Below, in pieces: positions 36,357-48,125 of a DNA stretch of 64,000 nt. The position numbers were made by a program, and so were the translations under genes. This DNA comes from Macrotrachela quadricornifera (taxonomy: Eukaryota; Rotifera; Eurotatoria; Philodinida; Philodinidae): NCBI GenBank assembly GCA_022393335.1, contig JAJEKB010020406.1, positions 62,001 through 126,000 of the forward strand. Direction: 5' to 3'. The notes under the pieces are model-generated. The model ran no database searches, had not been told where the DNA came from, and worked only from the letters and a program-made list of their open reading frames with translations. Within the stretch, counting starts at the first letter, position 1. Each line of letters starts with the position of its first letter.

Positions 36357-39300
36357 TTACTTGCACATGTTCAAAAAAACAGACGCGTCGTTCGATTTAA
36401 AATTCATTACAATCAGATCCGATTTTTTATCCTTATTCAGATCATCCGATATTAAAAATATTGGATCGATTCCGGTGTCAAATGTGATTTGAGATTGAAA
36501 GGTTCCATCACCATTACCGAACAACATACTGACAGTATTGTCGTATCTATTGGCCACCACCAGATCAATTTTGTCATCGATATTGAAATCAGCTGACACC
36601 ACTGAAATTGGTTGTCGACCAACGGTAAACGTCTTTCGAGCCCCGAAGGTTCCATTTCCATTGCCAATCAGCACATCGACTGTGTTGTCTTCTCTGTTGG
36701 CCACTGCTAGATCCACTTTTTTATCATTATTGAAATCAGCAGAGATCACTGAGATTGGGAATTGACCAATGGTTAAGTTCATTGGAGTCTCGAAAGTTCC
36801 ATTCCCCTTGCCAAGCAGCACGCTGATGCTGTTGCTCTGTTCGTTAACCACTGCCAGATCCATTTTGTTATCATCATTGAAATCAGCTGATATCACTGAT
36901 CGTGGGGCATTACCAACGATATATTCCATTAGAACCCCAAAGGTTCCATCCCCATTGCCAAGCAGCACATTAACGATGTTATCGTCTCTTATGGCTACTG
37001 CTAGATCCATTTGTTTATCATTATTGAAATCAGCAGAGGTGATTGAGATTGGATATGGACCAGCTTGATAGTATCTTGGAGTCTCGAAGATTTCAGTCTC
37101 ATTGTTTAGCAGCACATCGACACCTAAAGAATAAAAGTTAGCCATTGCCAGATCCATTTTGTTATCATTATTGAAATCAGCTGATATCACTGAACTTGGA
37201 CATTGATCAACGGTAAATGTCATTGGAATCTGGAAGTACCCATCCTCATTGCCAAGCAGCAAACCGACGGTGTTGTCTTCTCTGTTAGCCCAAGCCAGAT
37301 CCATTTGGTTATCATTATTGAAATCACCTGATATCACTGAAATTGGATATCGACCAACGTAATAGTTGCTTAGAATCTCGAAGATTCCATTCCCATTGCC
37401 AACCAGCACACTGACGGTGTTGTCTTCTTCGCTAACTACTGCTAGATCCATTTTGTTATCATTATTGAAATCAGATGATATCACTGATCGTGGGTGTTGA
37501 CCAACGGTATAGTCCATTCGAGTCTTAAAGATTCCAGTCCCATTGCCAAGCAGTACAGTGATCGTGTTGTCGTCTCTATTGGTTACTGCCAGATCCATTT
37601 TTTTGTCATTGTTGAAATCTGCTGAGACCACTGAAAGTGGTACCCGACCAACGGTATAGTTCCTTAGAGTGTGAAAGCTTCCATTTCCATAGCCAAGCAG
37701 TACAGTGACCGTGCCGTCGTCTCTATTGGTTACTGCCAGATCCAGTTTTTTGTCATTATTCAAATCAGTTGATATCACTGAGAAAGGAGATCGACCAACA
37801 CTATAGTTCATTGAAACCTGAAAGCTTCCATTTCCATGACCAAGCAGTACACTGACGGTGTTATCACTGGCAGTGGTCACTGCCAGATCCGTTATGTTAT
37901 CTTTATTGAAATCCGCTGATATCACTGAAGATGGGCTTCGACCAACGGCATAGTTCATTGAAGTCTGAAAGCTTCCATTCCCATCACCAAGTAGTACACT
38001 AATGCTGTTACCGTTTTCATTAGTCACTACTAGATCCATTTTTTTATCATTATTAAAATCAGCGGAGGTCACTGAATTTGGAGATCGACCAACGGTATAC
38101 TTCATTTGAGTCTGGAAGATTCCATTTCCATTGCCAAGCAGCAAACTGACAGTATTATCGTCACTGTTGGCCACTGCTAGATCTGTTTGATTATCATTAT
38201 TGAAATCAGCTGATATAATTGAGAATGGGTTTCGACCAACTGTATATGCCGATGGAATTCGAAAACTGCCATCCCCGTTACCAAGTAGTAAAGTGATGGT
38301 GTTATCGGCACTATTAGCCACTGCCACATCTAGTTCTCTAGTATTTCTGAAGTAGCCGACTGTCGCAGACCATGGTTCTTTCCCAGTTTTGTAACTTTTC
38401 GGTATGTCCAGTGGTCTATTGCACACAGACGCTAAATGAAGACGATATATAAGAAAATATTGTACAGAAATAAACAAGCTCTGTAAAAAAAATGTTGATG
38501 TCCAATTTTTGAAGAACGTATAAAGGTATTTGGGATTTAAATAATTCGATAGACTCTCGCATATAAACATCTATAGTTTTTTCTTTGTTGAGGATTGGAA
38601 GAGAATGTTTATTGACAATTTTTCAAATGTATCTTGACATAAAATACACTTCAGTGGAGATTTACCAGTTTTTTTGTTGTTCTTCGTACTGTATAGTGAA
38701 AAGATGTTCCATGAAAATCTTTTTATATAACTACTGTATAATGTACATGTATAAATAGTTTGATAAAGTGAAAAAAGGATAGATTAAGGCATAGTAAATG
38801 TATAGAGAAAATGAATGACGAAGAGTAAAATTGTTTGTAATTATTTATTTTTCCAAAAATTTTCCTCTATCAATTGTTGAAGTCCTTGCCTCAAAATCTT
38901 GTAAGAGCAGTTATCTACACAGCATTGTTTGCATATAACACTTTTCGTTTATATATTTACTCAGTTCAGTGAGAAGGTATAATCACGGTTGTGTCTGCGA
39001 GATGAATATACATTTTTTACCACAGTTTTCCATGTCCTTAGAAATGAGTTGCATTTTGGTACTATCAATGAAATAAATCTTTTACTTTTATCTCGATGAT
39101 GTTCATTTGAAAATGATTTTATAGAGAGTTGAATGATGAATATTTCTATAATAAAGCACAGTCCGAAAGAATGAAAACTAAAAGAGATATTTAAAAAATG
39201 TGGAACCCATCATTTATGTTTTCGTACTCATTAAAAACTGAAAAGTCAATCTTTTTGGGATTGTATGACATATTTTATTAATGTTTTTCCTCAATTATAA

Positions 39301-40891
39301 TTAAAATTTTGTGATTTAAGAAGATTTGATTATCGATGAGATTGTATTTGAGGAAGATTTAAGAAAAGAATAAAGAAAAAACTAAAAGAATATATACGTA
39401 TTGTTAAGTATCAGTTTCAACATTTCTAAATGTCTGTGAAAGATGAAAGTGAAATATTGTAGAATGAACTGCCTTTCATCTTAGAAGTGAATAAAAAGTA
39501 TCGAAAATTTTACCTGAAGATTTGATTCCTAGCACAGTACCAAGAATAATTGCAACAATGAGCACAATAGTCATTAGACTGATTGGAATGAAGAATCTCT
39601 TCCTTTGATACCAAGAACACCTTGGAAATATAATTCAAAATCTCATTAATAATACAATTACAAAAAATATCTAACTAGACTTACTCAGGTTTTGCATAAA
39701 GATATGCACCTAAATACAGAATTACTATTTATTCAAAATAGTTTCATTGAAAAACATTAACATACCTTCAAATGGAGGTTCGAGAAGTATTTCTTTTGGT
39801 ATGATCTGTTTCAAATGAATTATATGAAGATCAGACCCTGTACATAGTTGTGATTGAACTATCATTTGAGTGCCAGGTAGCATAAGAATTTCATCTTCAG
39901 TAATGAAGTGTGAATGAGCACGTATTTTTCGTCCATTAATAGCTTCTACAGAGAACAATGTTCGCTCACCCGTATCACCCAAATACATGTTGCTCTTAAG
40001 CACAGTCAATTCAGATGTGCAAGATGAAAATGCCCACCAGATGACTGAAGTACCCGATGGAAACTGTGAACTTAAATCTTTGGTTACTCCTCTCCAAACT
40101 GTCAATGGCGAGACACATGGTAGTTTGGCTAATGCAGTTAAGAACAATTTTAAATATTTGAAATAAGGCCGCAAATTCTCGCGAGGCTCGTTTTTCAGAG
40201 TATGATTGAGCATAAAATAAAGGCTTTTTTGTCCATTTCTCCATTCGATCGTGTAGAGTCGAATGGCAGCACTCTCATCGATTGTCAATCCATCAGGCGG
40301 TTGTTCGGATGTTTCGTTCAAAGCTTTTTCAACATAGAACGATAAATTTGAAATGATGGTCGTTAATGGAGCACATGCTTTGACAAGTGGTAGCAAAGGT
40401 TCTTGGGCGTAGCCCACGATAGGTTCAAGGTTTACTTCAGGCACATTAACATTTTCTGTAGATGAGAACCCTGATTCTTCAGCAACAGTTTCAACTATTC
40501 GATGATTGTTTGTCATCATTTTTCTTAGTGTATTATCAGAAGCTTCCATATTCGTCGTGGCTTGATGCTGATCAAATCTTTCTTCTTTATTCATATTCGA
40601 GAATATTGGATCGGCAATCTGGTTGAATGGATCTGTTATCATCCCGATACTTTGTTTCGTTCCATTGTATCGATTATCCCTTTCGTCAAAATCGAGCATT
40701 GTTATTATTTGTTTAGATTGAGCATCAGTACCCTTAATCAATACTTGATTATCATGAACGTCATCATCCATTGTGATCAGATATTGTCGATCACTTATCA
40801 TTTTATAACTAGGAACAATTGCTGCTAATTCGAGTTGATCGCGATCAGTGTTTGACATAGCTATTATCTCATTTTTATGATTTTTCATCAT
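36357..40891 (-). CDS. Predicted ADP-ribosyltransferase - TM - FG-GAP repeat membrane protein
   Basis: Four exons join in frame: 39766-40891, 39685-39709, 39514-39620 and 36357-38431 (3333 bp, 1110 residues). Introns are 56, 64 and 1082 bp, all GT..AG. Residues about 160-376 are an arginine-type ADP-ribosyltransferase: Arg in VWRGV (267), Ser in WWAFSSCT (289-290) and the ExE motif TEDEI (332-334), the R-S-ExE signature for NAD+-dependent mono-ADP-ribosylation. Exon 3 encodes a basic stretch (YQRKRFF) and one membrane helix (about 396-416), predicting ART inside and the rest outside. Residues about 430-1110 are 14 FG-GAP/VCBS blades of about 46 residues with calcium-binding DFNNDNKMDLA loops and LLLGNGDGSF strands, probably beta-propellers. 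The first 160 residues are acidic and unrecognised. The FG-GAP part could be a separate gene starting at 38570, but that start gives a poor N-terminus, whereas a tttag acceptor at 38432 fits exon 3 in phase. Confidence 0.72.
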
Positions 40892-41170
40892 CTCGTATTT
40901 TATAAATGCTTGTTGATGATTAAAAACTAAAAAGTGACAATTTTTATTGACGTCAGAATCGAGTGATGGTTATTAGGCAAATAAGAAGTGTTAAGAAAAT
41001 GTCTTGACACAACAATAAATGGTACACTTTCAAAACATTATCATCAATTAATATTCCTAAATCAAGTGAAATTTTTAATACAATTGCGACTCATCGATTC
41101 GTGCGAAGCTGGCTCAAATCCATCTCTTGAACAAAAATTGATCCTAGTCCTGACTCGTTTCAATCATATA
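40892..41170. other. Likely promoter region of the ART/FG-GAP gene
   Basis: 280 bp between the ATG and a mariner element. No core promoter motif is clear. Confidence 0.3.
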
Positions 41171-42370
41171 CATAGGTCGCGCCAAAAGTTTTTTGCCTCG
41201 ATTCTTCTAGAAGGCGTAATCTGAGGACATCTGTTATAGTATAATGACCAAACATATTAAGGATTATGTAGAGATTTTCAGCTCTCCACATATTACCCAT
41301 TGTTTTATTTTTTCATTTCTTTCAAATCATCTTTGATATGAGTTTTCAACTCTCACGTGAACATTTTCGCACTACGATTTTGTATGACTGGTAAATTGGC
41401 TTAACATTCAAGGACAGCCATGCTCGTTTGATGCAAGCATGGGGGATCAAGCACCTTCAGATCAAACAGTGCTCAATTGATTTCATGAATTTCAACGGAG
41501 CAGTTTCAGTGTTGACGATGCTGCCCGTTCAGGTCGTCCTCGAACTACTGTCACGCGGTCAATTCAATTCTCCATGACTATTTGAAGCTCCATAAAGTAT
41601 GTGTTCGATGAATACCTCATCAACTGAACGATGATCAAAAACAGTTGCGTATTCAGTTTCACCACCAGTCCCTCCAACGATTTGAAGAAGATCGATCTCG
41701 TCGAGTCCTCAACATTATTACTGGTGATGAGTTATAGTTCTAACACTATGATCCGGAAGCAAAACAGCAGTCAAAGGTGTGGGTGTCAACAACTGATCCA
41801 CGACCAACAAAAGTTCATCGTAGCAGAAGCTCAGGCAAATGAATGGTGGCTTTTTTTCATGAAATCCGGTTTCATCAAATCTATATCATTGATACCTGGT
41901 GAGAAGATAAATGCAAGCTGATATGTCAACATATGCCTGTCAGAAGTCTTCAAAGCTGTATCTGAATGAAGAACCAGAAACAATCTTCGAGTTCTCATTT
42001 TTCATGATGATAATGCACGGTCCCGCAGAGCCTGGATCACCAGCGAATATTTAGCAGAAAATTATGTAGAACCTTATCAAAATCCGCCTTATTCTCCAGA
42101 TCTAAGTCCGTGCGATTTCTTCTTGTTTTCAAAACTTAAAAACCAACTACATGGAATTCGATTCGACAATGACACTGCAGCGCTGGATGGATTAGGACAA
42201 GCTGTCGACATCCTGACAAAGGACGATTTCAAAAATGGCTTTGATGACTGATTTATTCGAATGCACAAGTGCATTGATGCTAGAGAAGAGTACTTTGAAA
42301 AAATACATTAGAACCAGGCTTTGATTACTTGTCTAAAGGGCTAACCAAAAAACTTTTGGCATGACCCTTG
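41171..42370 (+). mobile_element. Mariner transposon, decayed
   Basis: 1200 bp between TA dinucleotides (41169-41170, 42371-42372). The ends match from GGTCGCGCCAAAAGTTTTTT on the left to the inverse of GGTCATGCCAAAAGTTTTTT on the right. It lies upstream of the ART/FG-GAP gene. Confidence 0.88.
41338..42311 (+). pseudogene. Mariner transposase, broken
   Basis: Begins MSFQLSREHFRTTILYDW, the mariner helix-turn-helix start. Several frames together keep GRPRTT, TGDE, YDPEAKQQS, DNARSRRAW and YSPDLSPCDFFLFSKLK, that is the D,D34D catalytic set, and the ending FIRMHKCIDAREEYF. It is broken by frameshifts and stops, for example TAG at 41735-41737 and TGA at 42249-42251, both at conserved Trp positions. 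Inactive. Confidence 0.85.
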
Positions 42371-42664
42371 TAAAATTTTCCAGACATTCTGGGATTGTAG
42401 TAGAGAAGCTGTGATACAAATTTCAACTCGATCCTATGACGTTTCACAAAAAGATATAGGCCAGAAAAAAGGTCAAAAGTAACTTGTTTGTCAATCCAAA
42501 GTTCTCGGTCTAGGGGCGTCTTAAGTAGCACGTTAGGATGCGGTGCATGTTCAAGTTTGTGTTTCTAAATAGTTACTTTTTTAAGATGGAAAAAACATAA
42601 GTTCAATGATTCAACTTTTCTCGGAAATGAATGTCTAACCATATAAATGTCTATATACATTATA
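42371..42664. other. Spacer between elements
   Basis: No gene supported. Confidence 0.4.
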
Positions 42665-43376
42665 CAGGGGGGTGCAAAAGTCAGTTTACTCATAAAAAAA
42701 ATTAGATATCTCCATTACGGGTCGAGCAAACGAACTGATTTTTTGACCAATGATAGAGACATGTACAAGCTTTATATCCATAAAGACATGCCTAGAGAAA
42801 CCCTTTGTTAAGTATATTATTTTTTCTCCTATCTGTCAAAAAGTAAAACGTTTTTTGTTGAGATCAATAGTGATGCTTAACAAAGGGTCTCTCTAGACAT
42901 GTCTTTATAGATATGAAGCTTGAACATGCCTCTATTATTAGTAAAAAAATCAGCTTGTTTGCTCGAGTCGTAATAGAGATATTCAATTTTTATTTTGGTA
43001 GACTGGCTTTTGCGCCACCCTGAGTATGGCCTAAAAGTCACGATGCCACGGAAAAATTAAATATCTCCGCTACGGTTTGAACAACCGGGCTGATTATTTT
43101 ACCAATAATGGAAACATGTTCACACTTTAAATCCATACGGATAAGATTAGAGAGAGCTCTTATAAAGTATTACTAATGACCTCAATAAAATAATTTTACT
43201 TTTTCATAGATAGAATGAAAAACAATACACTTAACAAACGGGTTTTCTCTAGGCATGTCTTTATGGATATAAAGCTTGTACGTGCTTATCATTGGTAAAA
43301 AAATCAGTTCGTTTGCTCGACCCGTAATGGAGATATTTAATTTTTTTTTGGGTAAACTGACTTTTGCATCACCCTG
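42665..43376. mobile_element. Hairpin-module MITE, four modules
   Basis: 712 bp with TA on each side; ends CAGGGGGGTGCAAAAGTCAG and, from the right, CAGGGTGATGCAAAAGTCAG. Inside are four copies of a roughly 115-bp module in alternating orientation (forward, reverse, diverged forward, reverse). Each has a tatctcc..acggg string, a tcgagcaaacgaactga string, accaatgata and a catgtacaagctttat string. Non-coding. The same family is at 59553-60450. Confidence 0.88.
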
Positions 43377-43862
43377 TATATATATATAATGAAAAACGAA
43401 TTTTGAAAGATTATATACTTTGAACTATCTTTTCATATATTTATCGTAATATCGATATGTCGGATTAAAAATTCATTTTTTTCAAGAGTAGGCACGATTT
43501 AATTTACAAGAAAAAATAAAGTTACTTTATTTTATAATTAAAAATGACAGAAGAATGAGCATTAACTATTGAATATTTACATTCAATACCATTTCACATT
43601 TTTTGTATTTGGAATAAGAGATCATTAGACGATGATTGCACTTCTAATTAAAGTATGGCGAGAAAAAAGATATAAATATATATATCAAGTTCGGCTATTT
43701 TGCACTGTAATCAGAAGAGAAAGAAGAGCTGTTAAGACATTACATAGAAAACTACCCTATCAAAATGTATGCGCAATTGATTATGAAGTGTAGCTCAAAG
43801 AAATTGCTCTTAGATTTCATCGAACATGAATCACAAGTTATTCGTGCAAAAAATGTTAGATA
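43377..43862. other. Spacer between elements
   Basis: AT-rich with a short (ta)n run. No gene supported. Confidence 0.4.
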
Positions 43863-45199
43863 TACCCCTGGGCAAAAGTCTTCCCCGCCCCATTTTTTTT
43901 TCAAACTTTTAATATTTGCTTTCCTTTTATTATCGAACTACTGTATAACATAAGTACGGCTACAGACAATAGTCCCTCTTGCTTGTCTTTGTTTCTATTT
44001 GTTGATTTAGATGACCCAATCTTATGTAATAATTGTTAATATGTTAAATATGGACTGATATTGGAAATAATTTTTATCATTATTCTTTCATAAGTTTTTA
44101 AACATGCCACTTTCTCTCTCACAACGCTATGAAATTGTGTTTCTCAAGCTACATCCATTGGGTCCTAAAATGTCAACCAAAGCGATCTCAAAGTACATTG
44201 GATGTGAACCAAAAGCCGTACGGTATTGGCTTGGCAGATGGCAAGAAAATGAAGATCTATCCAATTTACCAAAAACTGATCGACCACGTGCCACATCAAA
44301 GAAAACAGATTTAAAGATTGTTAATATTGCTAAACGTGAGCAGAATATTACATCAAGTGATATTTCAAATGTTTTAAAAAAAGACGGCGTGAATATAGAT
44401 CCAAGTACTGTGAGACGTCGATTACGTGAAAATGGTGGAACTTATGGTCCACCTTTAAAAAAATCCTTACTCACAGACAAACATCATGAGCAACGACTCA
44501 TTCGGGCTCGACAACATCACCACTTCAATTGGGACAACGTGATCTTTACCAATGAGAAGACATTCAAGCTTAAAAAAACGGAAGAAAAGTTTGGCGATTT
44601 CCTGGTGTTACTAAAATTGTTCGTACAGTTAAATATCCTCTCAAGGTGCACGTCTGGGGATGTTTTTCAAAACAAGGTTTCGGAAAATGAATTACTTTCA
44701 CACATAATTTGACAGGCGATTTTATGTGCGACATATACGAGAACTGTCTTCTGCCTACTGCTTATCGTCAATTTCCTGAAGGTCCAGATAGCTGGATCCT
44801 ACAATAAGACAATGATCCTAAACACAGGCCTTGGCAAGCGATTGACTGGAAGACCGACAATCAAATTCAAATTCTGCCTTGGCCATCTGCATCGCCTGAT
44901 CAAAACCCTTTTGAGAACGTTTGGTCGATAATGAAGGATACAATAGGTAAAAAAAACATTCAAACAATCAAGAGTTGGAACAAGAAATAAGAAAGACATG
45001 GAAAGGCCTGCCAGTTGACTTGGCTGTCAAATTGGTCGATAGTATGGACAGACGAGTACAGTGCTTAATTGAAGTAAATGGTGACTATACATCATATTAA
45101 AATAAAACATCTTCTTGTACTTTAGTTAGATAATAAAAAGAAAGAAAATATTAAAGATTTAAAAAAAGGGAAGGAGGGAAAGACTTTTGCCCAGGGGTG
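43863..45199 (+). mobile_element. Tc1-like transposon, copy B
   Basis: 1337 bp with TA at 43861-43862 and 45200-45201. Ends TACCCCTGGGCAAAAGTCTT and, from the right, CACCCCTGGGCAAAAGTCTT. Related to copy A at 29253 in both ends and transposase. Carries a broken transposase on the plus strand. Confidence 0.88.
44104..45100 (+). pseudogene. Tc1-like transposase, copy B, broken
   Basis: The frame is open for 202 codons from ATG 44104: MPLSLSQRYEIVFLKLH, helix-turn-helix with AVRYWLGRWQ, hook DRPRATS, then VIFTNEKTF, where the first catalytic Asp has become Asn. A frameshift near 44585-44600 follows. Downstream in another frame are VWGCFSKQGFG, LTGDFMCDIYE, DNDPKH and DQNPFENVW. TAA at 44805-44807 breaks that frame. 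Inactive. Confidence 0.82.
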
Positions 45200-45201
45200 T
45201 A

Positions 45202-47795
45202 TACTTAGAAGAGATCTCTGTTGCTTCACTCTTTCATATAGTACATCATGAAATTCAATTCTTTTATTAGCTTCCAATTAGTCATCAATATATTCAAAAA
45301 ATTACCCGAATCACTAATATCGAATACGAATGTCGTTTTGAAAAACTGATATATATTATAGATCTTGTTTAATACTCTATAAAGTATAAAAGGAAAAAAA
45401 ATTGTCTGATTTTGTTCTATTATTTATCGGTAAAAAGTTATATTACCTCTACAAGAAAAGCGTCATAAACCAAGCCCTGAATGTCTTTACTATTCTATTC
45501 AAGTTTCAAGCAAGAGTTTAGCAAATATATGTACGACATGCCAGCGGACATATTTCACATCATCGAGTAAATTATGCAACAAAATTTTAAATAATCAGAG
45601 ATATTTTTCTTATACCCGGTGTAATGTTACGACAGAATAATATTTGACGACACCAAAGTCAGAACGTAGATTTTATAAAACATGCTTACCGTTGAATAAT
45701 CTCCGAGGAGAATTGATGTTAAAAAATAATGGATAAATATTTTAGTAATGAATCGAAATGCAGGTAAGAAACTGAATAAATACACATAAAGCATACACTT
45801 TTATCGTTCTTACACTGCTATGATCACTCAACCATAAATCACTGTATTTTTCCCCAAGCAAAAGGAGAGATAAACAAAGGCGGAGAAAAGCACAGAAATA
45901 GACAAGTAAAGAGATAAAAAAAAAACCGTGACTAATGCCTTTTCATCTTTTATATTTAACAAACATTATCTATAATGAATATATGGAGACGAAGAAAAGA
46001 ACAATCATACATAAGGCAGCTTTATTATAACAAACGAATATTGTCTACAATAAGCTCATAGATTAACGAATGAAGATATATTTACCACTTTTTGTTGCAT
46101 TAACGAAACATGTACACGGAAAGATATAATTAGTATAGTATTTTCGATTTAGAGACGTAATCGTATGCATTTTAGATCGATTGGAATGCAACTGAAATCA
46201 ACAAATGATACGGTTTTAATTGGCAGAGATTCATTCAGAAACATATTTCAGATTTAATTCCATGAACTGAGGGTGACGCTGCACAAATAACTCGAAGCTA
46301 GTTGCCTGGACGAAAATATCGAAGAAAAGGAGTGGTAGAGTAGTTTAGATTAGTCTAAACAAGAATTAGGATTACTTGTTCAAAAACAAGTATCCAATAT
46401 TGATGAATTGAACGTTCAAATTTGTCCATAGTTTTCTCTTCTTCAGACTTATATCGATATGATGATGCATCTTAAAAGTATGAGCAGATAACACAGATTC
46501 GTCAAGGTTTTGCTAGACTGTAATATGCCGAAATATTTATAGTACAAGTCATAGTATACTACAAATACAAGTGTTGTGTTGCTTCTCTTTCGCATAAAAT
46601 ATACTATTTCAAATGACTCACAACGATATATGACACAAAATACGATGAATTTTGTTGACTGCTTTATTTAAGTGCTCTTTAAGATTCATTTATTGAAATT
46701 CCATAACTCCGCACATCATCTGCTTATTTATTGAGCGTGAAGTTTAGATCCGAACACATTATATATATACAATTTGAAAATGGTAATCGTTTTGAAATCA
46801 TACTTACAGACGAATTTCAATTATAAGGTTTATCGAATCGTATAATCTATATGGCTATTTGAACGACTTGGTCTTTCTTTCATTTTATTTTCACTTAATA
46901 TAGAGAAACAATCGTAAGAATATTTGATGTTCATTCGCGAGTCTTATGTTTAATAGTTGAATCAGAAAGATTGAAAAACAATCTTTACTATATAATACAA
47001 AATTAATATTTGACCAGCGTATATATTCACGTATGACACTCACATTTAACGTCATCAGATGGAAAGTTCTTTACTACTAGTAAAAATGTATCATATTTAA
47101 TTCTGTTTAATAGAGCAGAAAGATCGTTTATGAAGAAACGTCATTAGCTTTAAATGATTAATGTAGTTCAACTTTAATTCTCAACTGATTTGAATCCACT
47201 GATTTTTCTTGGAGTGAAAATATACAAAAATTTTGCGAAATCTGTTTCTTTTTAAGAAGCGAACATTAGAATAGCATGGATGGTCTCGTATTGTAACTCG
47301 AACATGTTCGCTTTTTAAATATGTTTTTTGTGTACTCAAAAAGTGAGTGCATTCTAGCATCGGTCAGTGTATTCGGTCGTCCATTTACATGATAACTCTT
47401 CACAATTACATTCGATTGAACTGAAATTTTGTACACAGAGTTGTCTCATCAATATCTCGGTTGAGAGAAGAAGATGAGAATGATTCGTCAAGAAATGGGT
47501 GAGTTATCGAAAAAATTGTCATTTTTCACCAGACCATCCCTGAGGGGGGGCACAGGGATATTTCAAAAACAATTTTTTTCTCAGAATCATTCCCAACATA
47601 TATAAATCGACTCAGTTTTTAATGCTGATTCAGAATATGATATTAATTTTGAATCAATTCGTACTTTTTTAAGTGAAAGTTGCCTAAACAGGGTCCCAAA
47701 ATATACAAAATCTGTATCCTGATGCTGGTGTGCTTAAATATGTCTCTGGTGACTGGTGGTTTGGGGGTGTTCTAGATGCATGGTTTTGTCGTCAC
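45202..47795. other. Gene-free AT-rich region with one foldback-like remnant
   Basis: No gene over 2.6 kb. At 47605-47665 the strings cgactcagtttttaa, gctgattc and tttgaat follow one another as in the arm of the foldback element at 22871-24470, so a diverged relative lies here. Confidence 0.5.
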
Positions 47796-48125
47796 CAGGG
47801 CTGCCAAGTGCTGGTTTTCAAATGTGGTACATTAGATTTGAAATGGGGTACAGTTGGGGTACAAATTTTTTAAAGTTGTGGTATATCATTAAGGTACACA
47901 ATTTCTTCTAAAAGAAAAGGATTAGTTTGGAAAAACTACTTGAAAAACCTTTTCTCTTAATAAAAAGCATAATGTTTCAATGTTCTCTATCAAATTTCAA
48001 ATTTATTGATTATTTTTCACAAAAGAACACTCACAATTAAATCATACTTTAACTAGAACAACTATAATGTACAAAACAATACAATATGCTCAATTAAGAC
48101 AAACCAAATACTGTAAACAACTGGA

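Noticed and set aside
36538..37068. Plus-strand repetitive frames
   Set aside because: Shadows of the FG-GAP repeats on the other strand.
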